Positions 52,993-61,370 of a stretch of 64,000 nucleotides of DNA are shown piece by piece; positions within the stretch are counted from its first letter, which is position 1; each line of letters starts with the position of its first letter. The position numbers were made by a program, and so were the translations under genes. Below the pieces are notes generated by a model. The model was not told the DNA's origin, did not search any database, and saw only the letters and a program-made list of their open reading frames with translations. The stretch is taken from the NCBI GenBank assembly GCA_958295515.1, contig CATQGW010000001.1:644923-708922 (forward strand). The letters are read 5' to 3'. The stretch is from an uncultured Dehalococcoidia bacterium. Lineage in GTDB: Bacteria; Chloroflexota; Dehalococcoidia; Bin125.

Positions 52993-54150
52993 TTAGCGGA
53001 GGGGGCGGAAGAAGTTGCGGATGTCTTGGACTAGGAGGTTGGGTTCTTCTAGGGCGGCGAAGTGGCCGCCGCGGTCGTGGGTGGACCATTGGGTGATGTT
53101 GTAGGCGGATTCGCACCAGCTGCGGGGGGCGGTGATGATTTCGCGGGGGAAGACGGAGAAGCCGGTGGGGGTTTCGAGGCGGCCGGGGAGGATGTTTTCG
53201 GCCTGGTTCTGGCGCATTTCGTAGTAGTAGCGGGTGCTGCTGTTGATGGTGCCGCTGAACCAGTAGAGGGAGATGTTGGTGAGGATTTCGTCTTTGCTGA
53301 AGCGGGTTTCGATGTCGCCGTCGCAGTCGCTCCAGGCGCGCCACTTTTCGGTGATCCAGCCGGCGAGGCCGGCGGGGGAGTCGGTGAGGCCGTAGGCGAG
53401 GGTCTGGGGGCGGGTGCCCTGGATGGCCTGGTAGCCGGTTTCCTGGGCTTGCCATTGGCCCATTTTGGCGGCGACGGCTTTTTCTTCGTCGCTCCACTCT
53501 GACTGGGGGCGGTCGGTGGGGGGGCGGCCGATGGGCATGTTGATTTGGGCGCCGATGCAGTTGTCGGGGTGCTGGTAGGCGACTTGGGCGGTGACGATGG
53601 CTCCCCAGTCGCCGCCCTGGGCGCCGTAGCGCTCGTAGCCGAGTTCTTGCATTAGCGCGCCCCAGAGGAGGGCGGTGCGCTTCTGTCCGAAGCCGCCGGC
53701 GGTGGGGATTTCGGAGAAGCCGTAGCCGGGCAGGGAGGGTGCGACGACGGTGAAGGCGTCGGCGGGGTCGCCGCCGTGCGCGGCGGGGTCGGTGAGGGGG
53801 CCGAGGATTTTGCTGACTTCGTAGAAGGTGCCGGGCCAGCCGTGGGTGAAGACGAGGGGGAGCGGATTGGGGCCTTGTCCCTCTTGGTGGACGAAGTGGA
53901 GGGTGTAGTCGTCGACGCCGTCGGCGCTGACGGCGTGGGTGAACTGGGGCATGCGGTTGAGGTAGGTTTCCTGGACGCGCCAGTCGAATTGGGTGCGCCA
54001 GTATTCGCAGAGTTCTTGCATGTAGGCGAGGTTGGCGCCGTATTGCCAGCCGCTGTCGGCGACTTCGGAGGGCCAGCGGGTTTGGGCGAGGCGGCGCTTG
54101 AGGTCGCGGAGGTCGGTGTCGGAGACGGCGATGTTGAAGGGCTGGGGCAT
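52993..54150 (-). CDS. Epoxide hydrolase (EH N-terminal domain type), copy B
   Basis: A 385-residue paralog of the 50567 gene: FNIAVSDTDLRDLKRRLAQTRWP, VFTHGWPGTFYEV, QGGDWGAIVTAQ (nucleophile Asp), SLYWFSGTINSSTRYYYEM lid, and DRGGHFAALEEP (catalytic His). The two proteins are clearly related but only moderately similar, so substrates may differ. AGAGGA precedes the ATG at 54150. It is separated from copy A by the HTH-repeat protein and a REP cluster. Confidence 0.9.
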   Translation of the reverse strand: MPQPFNIAVSDTDLRDLKRRLAQTRWPSEVADSGWQYGANLAYMQELCEYWRTQFDWRVQETYLNRMPQFTHAVSADGVDDYTLHFVHQEGQGPNPLPLVFTHGWPGTFYEVSKILGPLTDPAAHGGDPADAFTVVAPSLPGYGFSEIPTAGGFGQKRTALLWGALMQELGYERYGAQGGDWGAIVTAQVAYQHPDNCIGAQINMPIGRPPTDRPQSEWSDEEKAVAAKMGQWQAQETGYQAIQGTRPQTLAYGLTDSPAGLAGWITEKWRAWSDCDGDIETRFSKDEILTNISLYWFSGTINSSTRYYYEMRQNQAENILPGRLETPTGFSVFPREIITAPRSWCESAYNITQWSTHDRGGHFAALEEPNLLVQDIRNFFRPLR

Positions 54151-54236
54151 GGGGCGGTCCTCTCGGCGGGCGTTCGTCGTTTCGCCGGCTCGTGGCGCAG
54201 TATCGCATCCTGCGGCGTTGGTGGGGTGGGGGTGGG

Positions 54237-54479
54237 TCAGCCTTCGACTACGTCGCCGGAGACGGGGTCGATGCGGACGCCTTTTTCGAGGACCCAGGCG
54301 AGGCCGCGCTCGATTTCGTCGGGATCGCCTTCGAGTTCGAGGATGACCCAGCCGAAGTCTTGTTCGACGTCGGCCATGCGGATGTTGGTGACGACCTGGA
54401 ATTGGTGTCCGAGGAGGTAGATGACGGGTTCGCGGACGGCGTCGCCCTCGAAGGTGAAGCGGACTCGGCGGGTCGCCAT
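54237..54479 (-). CDS. NIL-domain protein
   Basis: An 80-residue single NIL domain: RRVRFTFEGDAVREPVIYLLGHQFQVVTNI, then MADVEQDFGWVILELEGDPDEIERGLAWVLEKGVRID, the ferredoxin-like beta-alpha-beta plan of ligand-binding domains found at the C terminus of MetN transporters and beside threonine synthase or ferredoxins. Located 24 nt downstream of the threonine synthase on the same strand, it probably senses an amino acid such as Met or Thr and modulates the pathway (inference). Confidence 0.8.
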   Translation of the reverse strand: MATRRVRFTFEGDAVREPVIYLLGHQFQVVTNIRMADVEQDFGWVILELEGDPDEIERGLAWVLEKGVRIDPVSGDVVEG

Positions 54480-54503
54480 GGCGGGGTACTCCGGCTGGTT
54501 GGG

Positions 54504-55739
54504 CTAGTTGTGTCCGGCGGCGGCGAAGGCGTGCTCGAATGATTGGAGGGTGCCCTCGACGGGGATCGGGCGGGTGACGTGGGGTTCGACGGCGTCGGCG
54601 GTTTTGAGGCCGCCGCCGGTGATGAAGGCGACGGTGGATTCGTTGGGGTCGATGGTTCCGCGCTGGATGGCCTGGCGGAGGCCGGCGATGGTGACGCCGC
54701 CGGCGGTTTCGGCGAAGACGCCCTCGGTTTGGGCGAGCAGCTGGATGCCTTCGACGACTTCGGCGTCGCTGACGGAGGCCGCGCCGCCGCCGGTGGCGGC
54801 CATGGTTTTGAGGGCGTAGTAGCCGTCGGCGGGGTTGCCGATGGCGAGGCTTTTGGCGATGGTGTCGGGCTTGACGGGTCGGATGTTGGTGGTGTTGTTT
54901 TGCCAGGCGGTGGCGATGGGCGAGCAGCCGGCGGCTTGCGCGCCGATCATGCGGATTTCGGCGTGGTCGATGAGTCCGTAGGTTTGGAGTTCTTCGAAGC
55001 CTTTGTGGATTTTGGTGAAGAGGGAGCCGGAGGCCATGGGGGCGACGCACTGGCGGGGGGCGCGCCAGCCGAGTTGTTCGGCGACTTCGAAGGCGAGGGT
55101 GCGGGAGCCTTCGGCGTAGTAGGGGCGGACGTTGATGTTGACGAAGGCCCAGTGGCGGTTGTCGGCGAGTTCGGAGCAGAGGCGGTTGACGTCGTCGTAG
55201 GAACCGTTTACGGCGACGATGGTGGGGTGGTAGATGGCGGAGCCGAGGACTTTGCCGGCTTCGAGGTCGTGGGGGATGAAGACGACGGCGCGCATGCCGG
55301 CGCGGGCGGCGTGGGCGGAGACGGCGTTGGCGAGGTTGCCGGTGGAGGCGCAGGCGAGGGTTTCGAAGCCGAGTTGTCGGGCGCGGCTGCTGGCGACGGC
55401 GACGACGCGGTCTTTGAAGGACCAGGAGGGGTTGCAGGTGTCGTTTTTGATCCAGAGTTCGCGCATGCCGAGCTTGCGGGCGAGGTTGTCGGCGCGCAGG
55501 AGGGGGGTGAAGCCGACGTTGAGGTCGACGATGTAGTCGTCGTCAACGGGGAGGAGGTCTTTGTAGCGCCAGATGGAGCGGGGGCCGGCTTCGATGCGCT
55601 CGCGGGTGACGCGGGAACGGATCGCGCCCTGGTCGTACTGGACTTCGAGGGGTCCGAAGCAGAAGTCGCAGACGTTGATGGGGTCGAGGGGGAACTCGCG
55701 GCTGCACTCACGGCAGGCGAGGTGGGTGGCGTTGCTCAT
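54504..55739 (-). CDS. thrC: Threonine synthase
   Basis: A 411-residue PLP enzyme converting O-phosphohomoserine to threonine. N-terminal zinc ribbon (CRECSREF and CDFCFGPL), VGFTPLLRADNLARKLG, PLP lysine in NPSWSFKDRV, ACASTGNLANAVSAHAA phosphate loop, NVRPYYAEGSRTLAFEV, and glycine-rich TGGGLKTAD at the C terminus. These match the archaeal/plant-like class of ThrC. Followed by the NIL-domain gene. A 25-codon frame lies upstream at 55791 as a possible leader. Confidence 0.92.
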   Translation of the reverse strand: MSNATHLACRECSREFPLDPINVCDFCFGPLEVQYDQGAIRSRVTRERIEAGPRSIWRYKDLLPVDDDYIVDLNVGFTPLLRADNLARKLGMRELWIKNDTCNPSWSFKDRVVAVASSRARQLGFETLACASTGNLANAVSAHAARAGMRAVVFIPHDLEAGKVLGSAIYHPTIVAVNGSYDDVNRLCSELADNRHWAFVNINVRPYYAEGSRTLAFEVAEQLGWRAPRQCVAPMASGSLFTKIHKGFEELQTYGLIDHAEIRMIGAQAAGCSPIATAWQNNTTNIRPVKPDTIAKSLAIGNPADGYYALKTMAATGGGAASVSDAEVVEGIQLLAQTEGVFAETAGGVTIAGLRQAIQRGTIDPNESTVAFITGGGLKTADAVEPHVTRPIPVEGTLQSFEHAFAAAGHN

Positions 55740-55790
55740 GGGATAGGGGGACTTTCGGGTGGGGAAGGTTGGCTTGCGCGGGGCCCTCGC

Positions 55791-55868
55791 CTAGCGGCGC
55801 AGGGCCTTGGGCATCGCCATGCGGCCCTCGGCTCCCGAATTGATCCTGAGGTCGGCGTTGGTGGTCAT
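55791..55868 (-). CDS. Possible 25-codon leader peptide upstream of thrC
   Basis: A short frame starting ATG and ending TAG in the 159-nt gap between thrC and the Uma2 gene reads MTTNADLRINSGAEGRMAMP and ends KALRR. It has two Thr codons at the start (MTT) and good GC third-position use. Such a leader before a threonine biosynthesis gene could be attenuator-like, but no hairpin pair is evident. Support is weak. Confidence 0.25.
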   Translation of the reverse strand: MTTNADLRINSGAEGRMAMPKALRR

Positions 55869-55898
55869 CGGGGAGCAGCGTATCACGGGGGCGGGGGC

Positions 55899-56531
55899 TC
55901 AGTCGGCTTGCCAGATCTGGTTCATGTCGATGGTGAGGCCGGGGCAGACGTCCTCGCCGGAGAGTTGGTTGGGGCGGTCGAGTTGTTCGACGGAGCCGTC
56001 GGGGCGGTAGATCCAGACTTGTTGGTCGTAGGGGTCGATGAGCCAGGCGAGTTGGACGCCGTTGTCGATCCAGCGGCGCATTTTGGACTGCTGGGCGGGG
56101 ATGGTTTGGGAGGGGGAGCGGACTTCGATGATGAAGCGGGGCGCCAGATAGAACTGTCCGCGCCCACTACTACGGCTGTCGATCTGCTCGGGGGCGACCC
56201 AGGACACATCGGGAGCGCTGGAGGAGCGATCGGGCAAAAAGTAGCCGCCGGTTCCGGTACGAACTTCACCCCCGACCGCCATGCGCCAGAATCCCACGAA
56301 CATGATCAATTGCGCGCCTACGTGTTCGCTCAGACGGTCCGGCCAAGTCATCAGATGCAGCCTTCCGTCCGGCGTGCGCTCGATCATCTGATCGGGATTG
56401 AGGTGGGCGATTTCCAGGAAGCGCTCGTCGGTCAGCTCCCAGTCGGGGGGTAGGCGGATGGGCTGCGGATCGTCGTAGAGGGCCGGTTCGGCCTCGACGG
56501 GTACGGCCTCGGGCTGGCGTTGTGCGACCAT
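55899..56531 (-). CDS. Uma2-family (DUF820) PD-(D/E)XK nuclease-fold protein
   Basis: A 210-residue protein of the Uma2 family: RLPPDWELTDERFLEIAHLNPDQMIERTPDGRL, DRSSSAPDVSWVAPE (Asp of the PD motif), PRFIIEVRSPSQ (Glu-x-(R/K) of the ExK motif), KMRRWIDNGVQLAWLIDP. The family is abundant in cyanobacteria and Chloroflexota and is predicted to be restriction-endonuclease-like; the biological role is unknown. GAGAGG precedes the ATG. Confidence 0.85.
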   Translation of the reverse strand: MVAQRQPEAVPVEAEPALYDDPQPIRLPPDWELTDERFLEIAHLNPDQMIERTPDGRLHLMTWPDRLSEHVGAQLIMFVGFWRMAVGGEVRTGTGGYFLPDRSSSAPDVSWVAPEQIDSRSSGRGQFYLAPRFIIEVRSPSQTIPAQQSKMRRWIDNGVQLAWLIDPYDQQVWIYRPDGSVEQLDRPNQLSGEDVCPGLTIDMNQIWQAD

Positions 56532-56552
56532 CGGATTGACCTCTCGCGCGGT

Positions 56553-57182
56553 TCAGCCGTAGCGCTCCTCGCGCCAGGGGTCGCCGTGCATGTGGTAGCC
56601 GTACATTTCCCAGAAGCCTGGGGCGTCGCGGGTGAGGAATTCGATGCCGCCGACCCATTTGGCGCTTTTCCAGAAGTAGAGGGAGGGGACGACGACGCGT
56701 GCGGGGCCGCCGTGTTCGGGGCGGAGGGGTTTGCGGTCGTGGGCGACGGCGATCATGGCGTGGTCGTCGGCGCGGAGGTCGGCGAGGGGGATGTTGGAGG
56801 TGTAGCCGCCGAAGCAGTGGAACATGACGGCTTCGGCCTGGGGAGAGATGTCGAGTTGGGCGAAGAGGTCGCTGAGCAGGACGCCTTGCCAGGTGTTGTC
56901 GTAGCGGGACCAGTGGGTGACGCAGTGGATGTCGTTGAAGCGCTCGGAGAGGCCGAGGTCGGTGAACTGCCGCCAATCGAGGACGCGCTCCTGGGCGACG
57001 GCGCCCCAGATTTGGAGGGTCCAGTCCTGGGTTTCGACGAGTGGCGTGCCGCCGTAGGTGAGCACGGGCCACTCGCGGATCAGGCGTTGGCCGGGGGGTA
57101 GGCGGTCGTGGCCGGTGCTGGCGCGCAGTTCCTGGGCGGCGCTGAACAGCGGCGGGGCGATGGTGCTGGGGTCTTCCGACAC
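56553..57182 (-). CDS. Sulfite-oxidase-fold molybdopterin oxidoreductase (MsrP/YedY-like, cytosolic)
   Basis: A 209-residue Mo-cofactor domain with Cys87 in FNDIHCVTHWSRYDN, the invariant Mo ligand, followed by WQGVLLSDLF and CFGGYTSNIPLADL, then ARVVVPSLYFWKSAKWVGGIEFL. No signal peptide or Tat motif is seen, unlike MsrP, so it appears cytoplasmic. It would use molybdopterin made in part by the mobA gene at 61371. Starts with GTG after TATAGGAG. Substrate unknown. Confidence 0.85.
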   Translation of the reverse strand: MSEDPSTIAPPLFSAAQELRASTGHDRLPPGQRLIREWPVLTYGGTPLVETQDWTLQIWGAVAQERVLDWRQFTDLGLSERFNDIHCVTHWSRYDNTWQGVLLSDLFAQLDISPQAEAVMFHCFGGYTSNIPLADLRADDHAMIAVAHDRKPLRPEHGGPARVVVPSLYFWKSAKWVGGIEFLTRDAPGFWEMYGYHMHGDPWREERYG

Positions 57183-57259
57183 GTGGGCACTCCTATAGTC
57201 CGCGCGGGGGGCGCGGCGTCTCTGGTTGAGGGTATCGCATGGTTGGGGTGATCAGGCTG

Positions 57260-57265
57260 TAGGCT
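57260..57265 (+). promoter_or_regulatory. Candidate -10 box (TAGGCT) for lspA
   Basis: TAGGCT ends 9 nt before the ATG at 57275 with only CGCAGGACG between. The same hexamer stands before the MFS array. Could be a leaderless or near-leaderless promoter for lspA-rluD-gltX. Confidence 0.35.
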
Positions 57266-57274
57266 CGCAGGACG

Positions 57275-57796
57275 ATGGCGGGCGCAGCTCCAGTTCCGGA
57301 GGCAGAGAGTGGACCGCCCGCGCCGCGCTTGAGCGGGCGGCGGCATCTGGCGTTTCTGGGCGTGGCGGCGGTGGTGGTCGCGTTTGATCAGATCACGAAG
57401 GTGATTGTGCGGGCGTCGCTGGAGTTGGGCGAGCGGGAGCAGCTGGCGCAGTTTTTCTCGTTTTCGCATGTGGCGAACGACGGTGGGGCGTTTGGGATTT
57501 TCGGTGGGGCGAACACGATTCTGGCGGTGTCGGCGGTGGTGGCGATTGCGATTGTGGTGGCGTATTACTTCTGGCCGCCGCTCAATCACTGGTTGATTCG
57601 GAGCGGGTTGGCGCTGATTCTGGGTGGCGCGGTGGGGAATCTGCTGGACCGGATTTATCAGGGGCATGTGACTGATTTTGTCGATTTCATTCACTTTCCG
57701 GCTTTCAACGTGGCGGATGCGGCGATCAACGTGGGGGTGGCGGGGGTGATCATTGCGATTCTGTTCTCGGAGAGTCGCTGGCTGCGGCGCTGGTAG
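57275..57796 (+). CDS. lspA: Lipoprotein signal peptidase LspA (signal peptidase II)
   Basis: A 173-residue four-helix inner-membrane aspartic protease that removes lipoprotein signal peptides. Signature blocks: FDQITK (38-43), ANDGGAFGIF (67-75), GNLLDR (121-126), HVTDFVDF with catalytic Asp134, and FNVADAAI with catalytic Asp148. The N-terminal ~20 residues are a Pro/Ala-rich extension. rluD starts 9 nt after its stop, the common lspA-rluD pairing. Its substrates in this window include PstS. Confidence 0.95.
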   Translation: MAGAAPVPEAESGPPAPRLSGRRHLAFLGVAAVVVAFDQITKVIVRASLELGEREQLAQFFSFSHVANDGGAFGIFGGANTILAVSAVVAIAIVVAYYFWPPLNHWLIRSGLALILGGAVGNLLDRIYQGHVTDFVDFIHFPAFNVADAAINVGVAGVIIAILFSESRWLRRW

Positions 57797-57805
57797 GATG
57801 GGGCG

Positions 57806-58798
57806 GTGCCGGAACCGCCGCTTGAACTCTTGGCCGATCGCGACGACGAGCGACTGGATGTGTTCGTGAGTCGGCGGTTGCCTGGTTCGTCGCGGACGCA
57901 GGCGCGGCGGTTGATTGACGAGGGGCTGGTGCGGGTGGAGAGCGCGCTTGAGCGTCCTGCTTATCGGCTGCGGAGCGGGGAGATGATTTCGGTTCACCAT
58001 CCGGAGACGCCGCCGCCGCCGTTGAGCGCGGCGATTGAGCTGGAGATTGTCTACGAGGACGAGCATCTGGCGGTGCTGGACAAGCCGGCGGGGCTGACGG
58101 TGCATCCTGCGCCGGGCGAGCGGGAGACGACGCTGACGAGCGCGATTGTGCATCGCTGGCCGGAGACGGCGGCGCTGGGTGGTGCGCTGCGGGCGGGTCT
58201 CGCGCATCGCCTGGATCGGGACACGACGGGGCTGCTGATGGTGGGCAAGACGGCGGCGGCGCTGGAGTCGCTGCAGGGGCAGCTGCGGGAGCGGGCGGTG
58301 GAGAAGCGCTATTGGGCGGTGGTGATTGGGGCGCCGGATCCGGAGATTGGGCTGATCGATGCGCCGCTGGGGCGGGATCCGGCGGATCCGCGTCGGATTG
58401 CGGTGGTGGAGCGTGGGCGCAGCTCGCGCACGGGCTACCGGGTGGTGGAGCGTTTCGGCGACGCCTCGCTGCTGGAGTGCGAGTTGATTACGGGGCGGAC
58501 GCACCAGATTCGGGTGCATCTGGCGGCGATTGGGCACGCGGTGGCGGGGGACACGCTCTACGGCGCGCCGTGCGATCAGATTGGGCGTCAGGCGCTGCAT
58601 GCGCGCGCGCTCGGGTTTACGCATCCGGAGAGCGGAGAGACGATCGGTCTGGAGCGGGAGCCGCCGGAGGATTTTCAGCAATTGCTGGAATATCTGCGGG
58701 GCGGCGGGCTGCTGCTCTCGGAGCCTGCGCCGCGTCGGGCGCAGCGGGAGCGTAATCGGCGGGGGACGAAGCGGCGGAGGAGTCAGCATGTCCGATAG
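57806..58798 (+). CDS. rluD: 23S rRNA pseudouridine synthase RluD-like
   Basis: A 330-residue RluA-family enzyme: N-terminal S4 domain (DVFVSRRLPGSSRTQARRLIDEGLVRVE), catalytic core with RLDRDTTG (catalytic Asp in HRLDRDTTGLL at about residue 136), DKPAGLTVHP and the GRTHQIRVHLA motif. It converts uridines to pseudouridine in 23S rRNA helix 69. GTG start. The basic C-terminal tail overlaps the gltX start by 11 nt. Confidence 0.93.
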   Translation: MPEPPLELLADRDDERLDVFVSRRLPGSSRTQARRLIDEGLVRVESALERPAYRLRSGEMISVHHPETPPPPLSAAIELEIVYEDEHLAVLDKPAGLTVHPAPGERETTLTSAIVHRWPETAALGGALRAGLAHRLDRDTTGLLMVGKTAAALESLQGQLRERAVEKRYWAVVIGAPDPEIGLIDAPLGRDPADPRRIAVVERGRSSRTGYRVVERFGDASLLECELITGRTHQIRVHLAAIGHAVAGDTLYGAPCDQIGRQALHARALGFTHPESGETIGLEREPPEDFQQLLEYLRGGGLLLSEPAPRRAQRERNRRGTKRRRSQHVR

Positions 58799-60260
58799 TG
58801 CGGTGCGCGTGCGCTACGGCCCTTCGCCGACGGGGGAGCCGCATATCGGCAACATTCGCACGGCGTTGTTCGACTGGTTGCTGGCGCGCCGGCACGGTGG
58901 GCAGTTCATCGTGCGGATCGAGGACACGGATCAGGCGCGGCGGGTGGAAGGGGCGGAGGAGGGGATTCTGGAGGCGCTGCGCTGGCTGGGGTTGGACTGG
59001 GACGAGGGGCCGGACATTGGGGGGCCGCACGCGCCGTATCGGCAGTCGGAGCGGCTGCCGCTGTATCGGGAGGCGGCGGAGCGGTTGGTTGCGGCGGGCA
59101 AAGCGTACCGCTGTTTCTGCTCGCCGGATCGTCTGGACGCGGTGCGCAAGGCGCAGCAGCAGCAGAAGCTAGCGCCGGGCTATGACCGACACTGCCGCAA
59201 TCTCACTCCTGAACAGGTTGATGCGGCGGCGGCGGATGGTCCCGGGGTGGTGCGTTTTGCGATGCCGCGCGAGGGGACGACGGTGGTTGAGGATGCGCTG
59301 CGCGGGGCGGTGGAGTTCCGCAATGAGTTGCTCGACGACCATGTGCTGCTGAAGCGCGACGGGTTTCCGACGTATCACCTGGCGTCGGTGGTGGATGATC
59401 GGGAGATGCGGATTTCGCATGTGATTCGAGGGGAGGAGTGGTTGCCCAGCGCGCCGCGGCATGTGGCGCAGTATGAGGCGCTGGGGTGGGCTCCGCCGAT
59501 CTGGGTGCATGTGCCGATCATTCGCGGGGCGGACAAGGGGAAGCTGAGCAAGCGCCACGGGGCGACGAGCGTGCGGGCGTACGCGGAGCAGGGGTTTTTG
59601 CCGGAGGCGCTGCTCAATTTTATGGCGCTGTTGGGCTGGTCGAAGGATGAGTCGACGACGATCATGTCGCGGGCGGAGATGGTCGAGGCGTTTTCGATTG
59701 AGGGGTTGGGTTTGGCGAGCGCGATGTTTGATCTGGAGCGGCTGAGCGAGATGAACGCGCGGTACATTCGCGCGCTGTCGCCGGCGAATTTTCTGGAGCG
59801 GGGGCGGCCGTGGCTGGAGGCGGCGGTGGGGCGCGAGGTGGATTTGGGTCGGCTGCTGCCGCTCGCGCCGTCGATTCAGGAGCGGGTGAAGCTGCTGCCG
59901 GAGCTGGTGGACTACGCGGATTTCTTCTACGCGGAGGGGGCGCTGGAGTACTCGAATGAGGAGTTGATGGGGCGCGGTTACCGAGGGAAGCCGTGGGCGG
60001 CGCTGGAGGCGTTGGAGGCGGCGCTGCGGCTGCTGCGGGGGCTTGAGGGGTGGGATGCGGCGGGTCTGGAGGCGGGGCTGCGGGGTCTGGCGGAGGAGCG
60101 GGGGGAGAAGCCGGGGGCGCTGTTTACGCCGGTGCGGGTGGCGGTGACGGGGAAGCGGATTGCGCCGCCGTTGTTCGAGACGCTGGAGGTGTTGGGTCGG
60201 GAGGCGACGGTGGGGCGTCTGAATGCGGCGGCGGAGCGTCTGGCGCGGCCGGACGATTAG
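58788..60260 (+). CDS. gltX: Glutamyl-tRNA synthetase (probably non-discriminating)
   Basis: A 490-residue class I synthetase: PSPTGEPHIGNIRTALF with the HIGH-type motif (HIGN, residues 19-22), RIEDTDQAR, CFCSPDRLDAVRK, and KGKLSKRHGA (KMSKS-type) near residue 250, followed by the helical anticodon-binding domain. tRNA-Gln and tRNA-Glu genes lie immediately downstream, consistent with a non-discriminating GluRS that charges both (inference; glutaminyl-tRNA synthetase and gatCAB are not in this window). GGAGGAG precedes the ATG. Confidence 0.94.
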   Translation: MSDSAVRVRYGPSPTGEPHIGNIRTALFDWLLARRHGGQFIVRIEDTDQARRVEGAEEGILEALRWLGLDWDEGPDIGGPHAPYRQSERLPLYREAAERLVAAGKAYRCFCSPDRLDAVRKAQQQQKLAPGYDRHCRNLTPEQVDAAAADGPGVVRFAMPREGTTVVEDALRGAVEFRNELLDDHVLLKRDGFPTYHLASVVDDREMRISHVIRGEEWLPSAPRHVAQYEALGWAPPIWVHVPIIRGADKGKLSKRHGATSVRAYAEQGFLPEALLNFMALLGWSKDESTTIMSRAEMVEAFSIEGLGLASAMFDLERLSEMNARYIRALSPANFLERGRPWLEAAVGREVDLGRLLPLAPSIQERVKLLPELVDYADFFYAEGALEYSNEELMGRGYRGKPWAALEALEAALRLLRGLEGWDAAGLEAGLRGLAEERGEKPGALFTPVRVAVTGKRIAPPLFETLEVLGREATVGRLNAAAERLARPDD

Positions 60261-60350
60261 GGGGGTGGGAGGTTGTGTGGTGGGGGCGACGATTGGGGAG
60301 GTGGGGGTTGGTTGCGGGGGGGGTTGGGGCGCTGGTAGCGTTGGGGGTGA

Positions 60351-60424
60351 TGGGGATTGGTCTAGTGGTAGGACGACTGACTCTGGATCAGTTAGCGGGG
60401 GTTCGAATCCTCCATCCCCAGCCA
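60351..60424 (+). tRNA. tRNA-Gln (anticodon CTG)
   Basis: The acceptor TGGGGAT pairs with ATCCCCA, followed by discriminator G and encoded CCA. Anticodon arm ACTGA-CTCTGGA-TCAGT gives anticodon CTG (reads CAG). The T arm has GGGGG-TTCGAAT-CCTCC. It begins 90 nt after gltX. Confidence 0.95.
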
Positions 60425-60439
60425 ACTTTCGTGCTGCGT

Positions 60440-60516
60440 GGGGCATTCGTCTAGCGGCCTAGGACACCGCCCTCTCAAGGCGGAGATCGGGGGTTCGAAT
60501 CCCCCATGCCCTACCA
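60440..60516 (+). tRNA. tRNA-Glu (anticodon CTC)
   Basis: The acceptor GGGGCAT pairs with ATGCCCT (one G-U), discriminator A, encoded CCA. Anticodon arm CCGCC-CTCTCAA-GGCGG gives CTC (reads GAG). T arm GGGGG-TTCGAAT-CCCCC. It lies 15 nt after tRNA-Gln, so the two are probably co-transcribed. Confidence 0.95.
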
Positions 60517-60543
60517 CCTCTTTCTCTTGTTTTGCTTGGATGT

Positions 60544-61320
60544 CTAGAGGTTGCGGAGGATGCGGGGGTGGTCGTCGAAGGCGATGATGCGCTCGATTTG
60601 GGCGGCGTGGCAGGCGGCGGCGATGGCTTGTGCGGCGCGCTCGTGGCGGGCGACGTTGGCGATGACGACGACGAAGCGGGCGGAGGGGGGGACGTTTTTG
60701 CGTCCGCCCTGGGGGTGGGCGAGCAGGGCGGCGACGACTTCGGGGGTGACTTCGCGGCATTCCTGGGCGGCGACGCCGAGCAGGGCGCGGACGCGCTCGG
60801 GGCGGTGGACGCGACGCTCGTCGAGCGGTTGGCCGAGCACTTGAGCGCCGACGACGGCGGCGACGACGTCGACGTTGTCGGGGATGACGGGCTCGTGGTC
60901 GGCGGGGGCTTTGAAGGGTCGTCCGGCGGAGCCGTCGGCTTCGACGGCGACCAGGCCGACGCCGGGGATGCCGAGGGCGCGGGCGGGCCAGTCGGGGGGG
61001 ACGCCGAGGACGCGCTCGCGGTCGCCGCGGGCGGAGCCGACTACGGCGGCGCTCAGATCGCGGCGGATGATGTCGTCGAGCGCGCCGGCGCGGGAGGCTT
61101 CGTTGTCGCCCAGCACCAGGGGCAGCTGGGCGGCTGCGGGGGGCAGGGTCATTTTGGTGGTGGTGGTGAGCACGGTCAGGCCGGCATTGAGCGGGGCGAG
61201 TTCCTGGGCTTCGGCGGCGAGGGCGAAGAGCAGGGTGGTTTTGCCGCCGCCGCCGACGGCGGCGAAGAGGGCGGGGCGCTCGATGCCGAGGGCGCGGTGA
61301 AGGAGGAGTTTGCCGTTCAT
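60544..61320 (-). CDS. yqeC: YqeC-family selenium-dependent hydroxylase accessory protein
   Basis: A 258-residue P-loop protein: ALFAAVGGGGKTTLLFALAAE (Walker A), LTVLTTTTKMTLP, VAVEADGSAGRPFKAPADHEPVIPD (the YqeC signature with conserved EADG) and VGAQVLGQPLDERRVHRPE. Members are linked to maturation of molybdenum hydroxylases with selenium or cyano-thio cofactors (XdhC/MocA-like context). Divergent from mobA by 50 nt. No hydroxylase gene is in this window. Confidence 0.88.
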   Translation of the reverse strand: MNGKLLLHRALGIERPALFAAVGGGGKTTLLFALAAEAQELAPLNAGLTVLTTTTKMTLPPAAAQLPLVLGDNEASRAGALDDIIRRDLSAAVVGSARGDRERVLGVPPDWPARALGIPGVGLVAVEADGSAGRPFKAPADHEPVIPDNVDVVAAVVGAQVLGQPLDERRVHRPERVRALLGVAAQECREVTPEVVAALLAHPQGGRKNVPPSARFVVVIANVARHERAAQAIAAACHAAQIERIIAFDDHPRILRNL

Positions 61321-61355
61321 GTTGAATATCGATTCCCAGCCGCTTGGATCAAGGG

Positions 61356-61361
61356 TAAACT
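61356..61361 (+). promoter_or_regulatory. Candidate -10 box (TAAACT), leaderless type
   Basis: TAAACT ends 9 nt before the ATG at 61371; the interval CGGTTGCCG has no Shine-Dalgarno. Divergent yqeC starts 36 nt to the left. Confidence 0.35.
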
Positions 61362-61370
61362 CGGTTGCCG

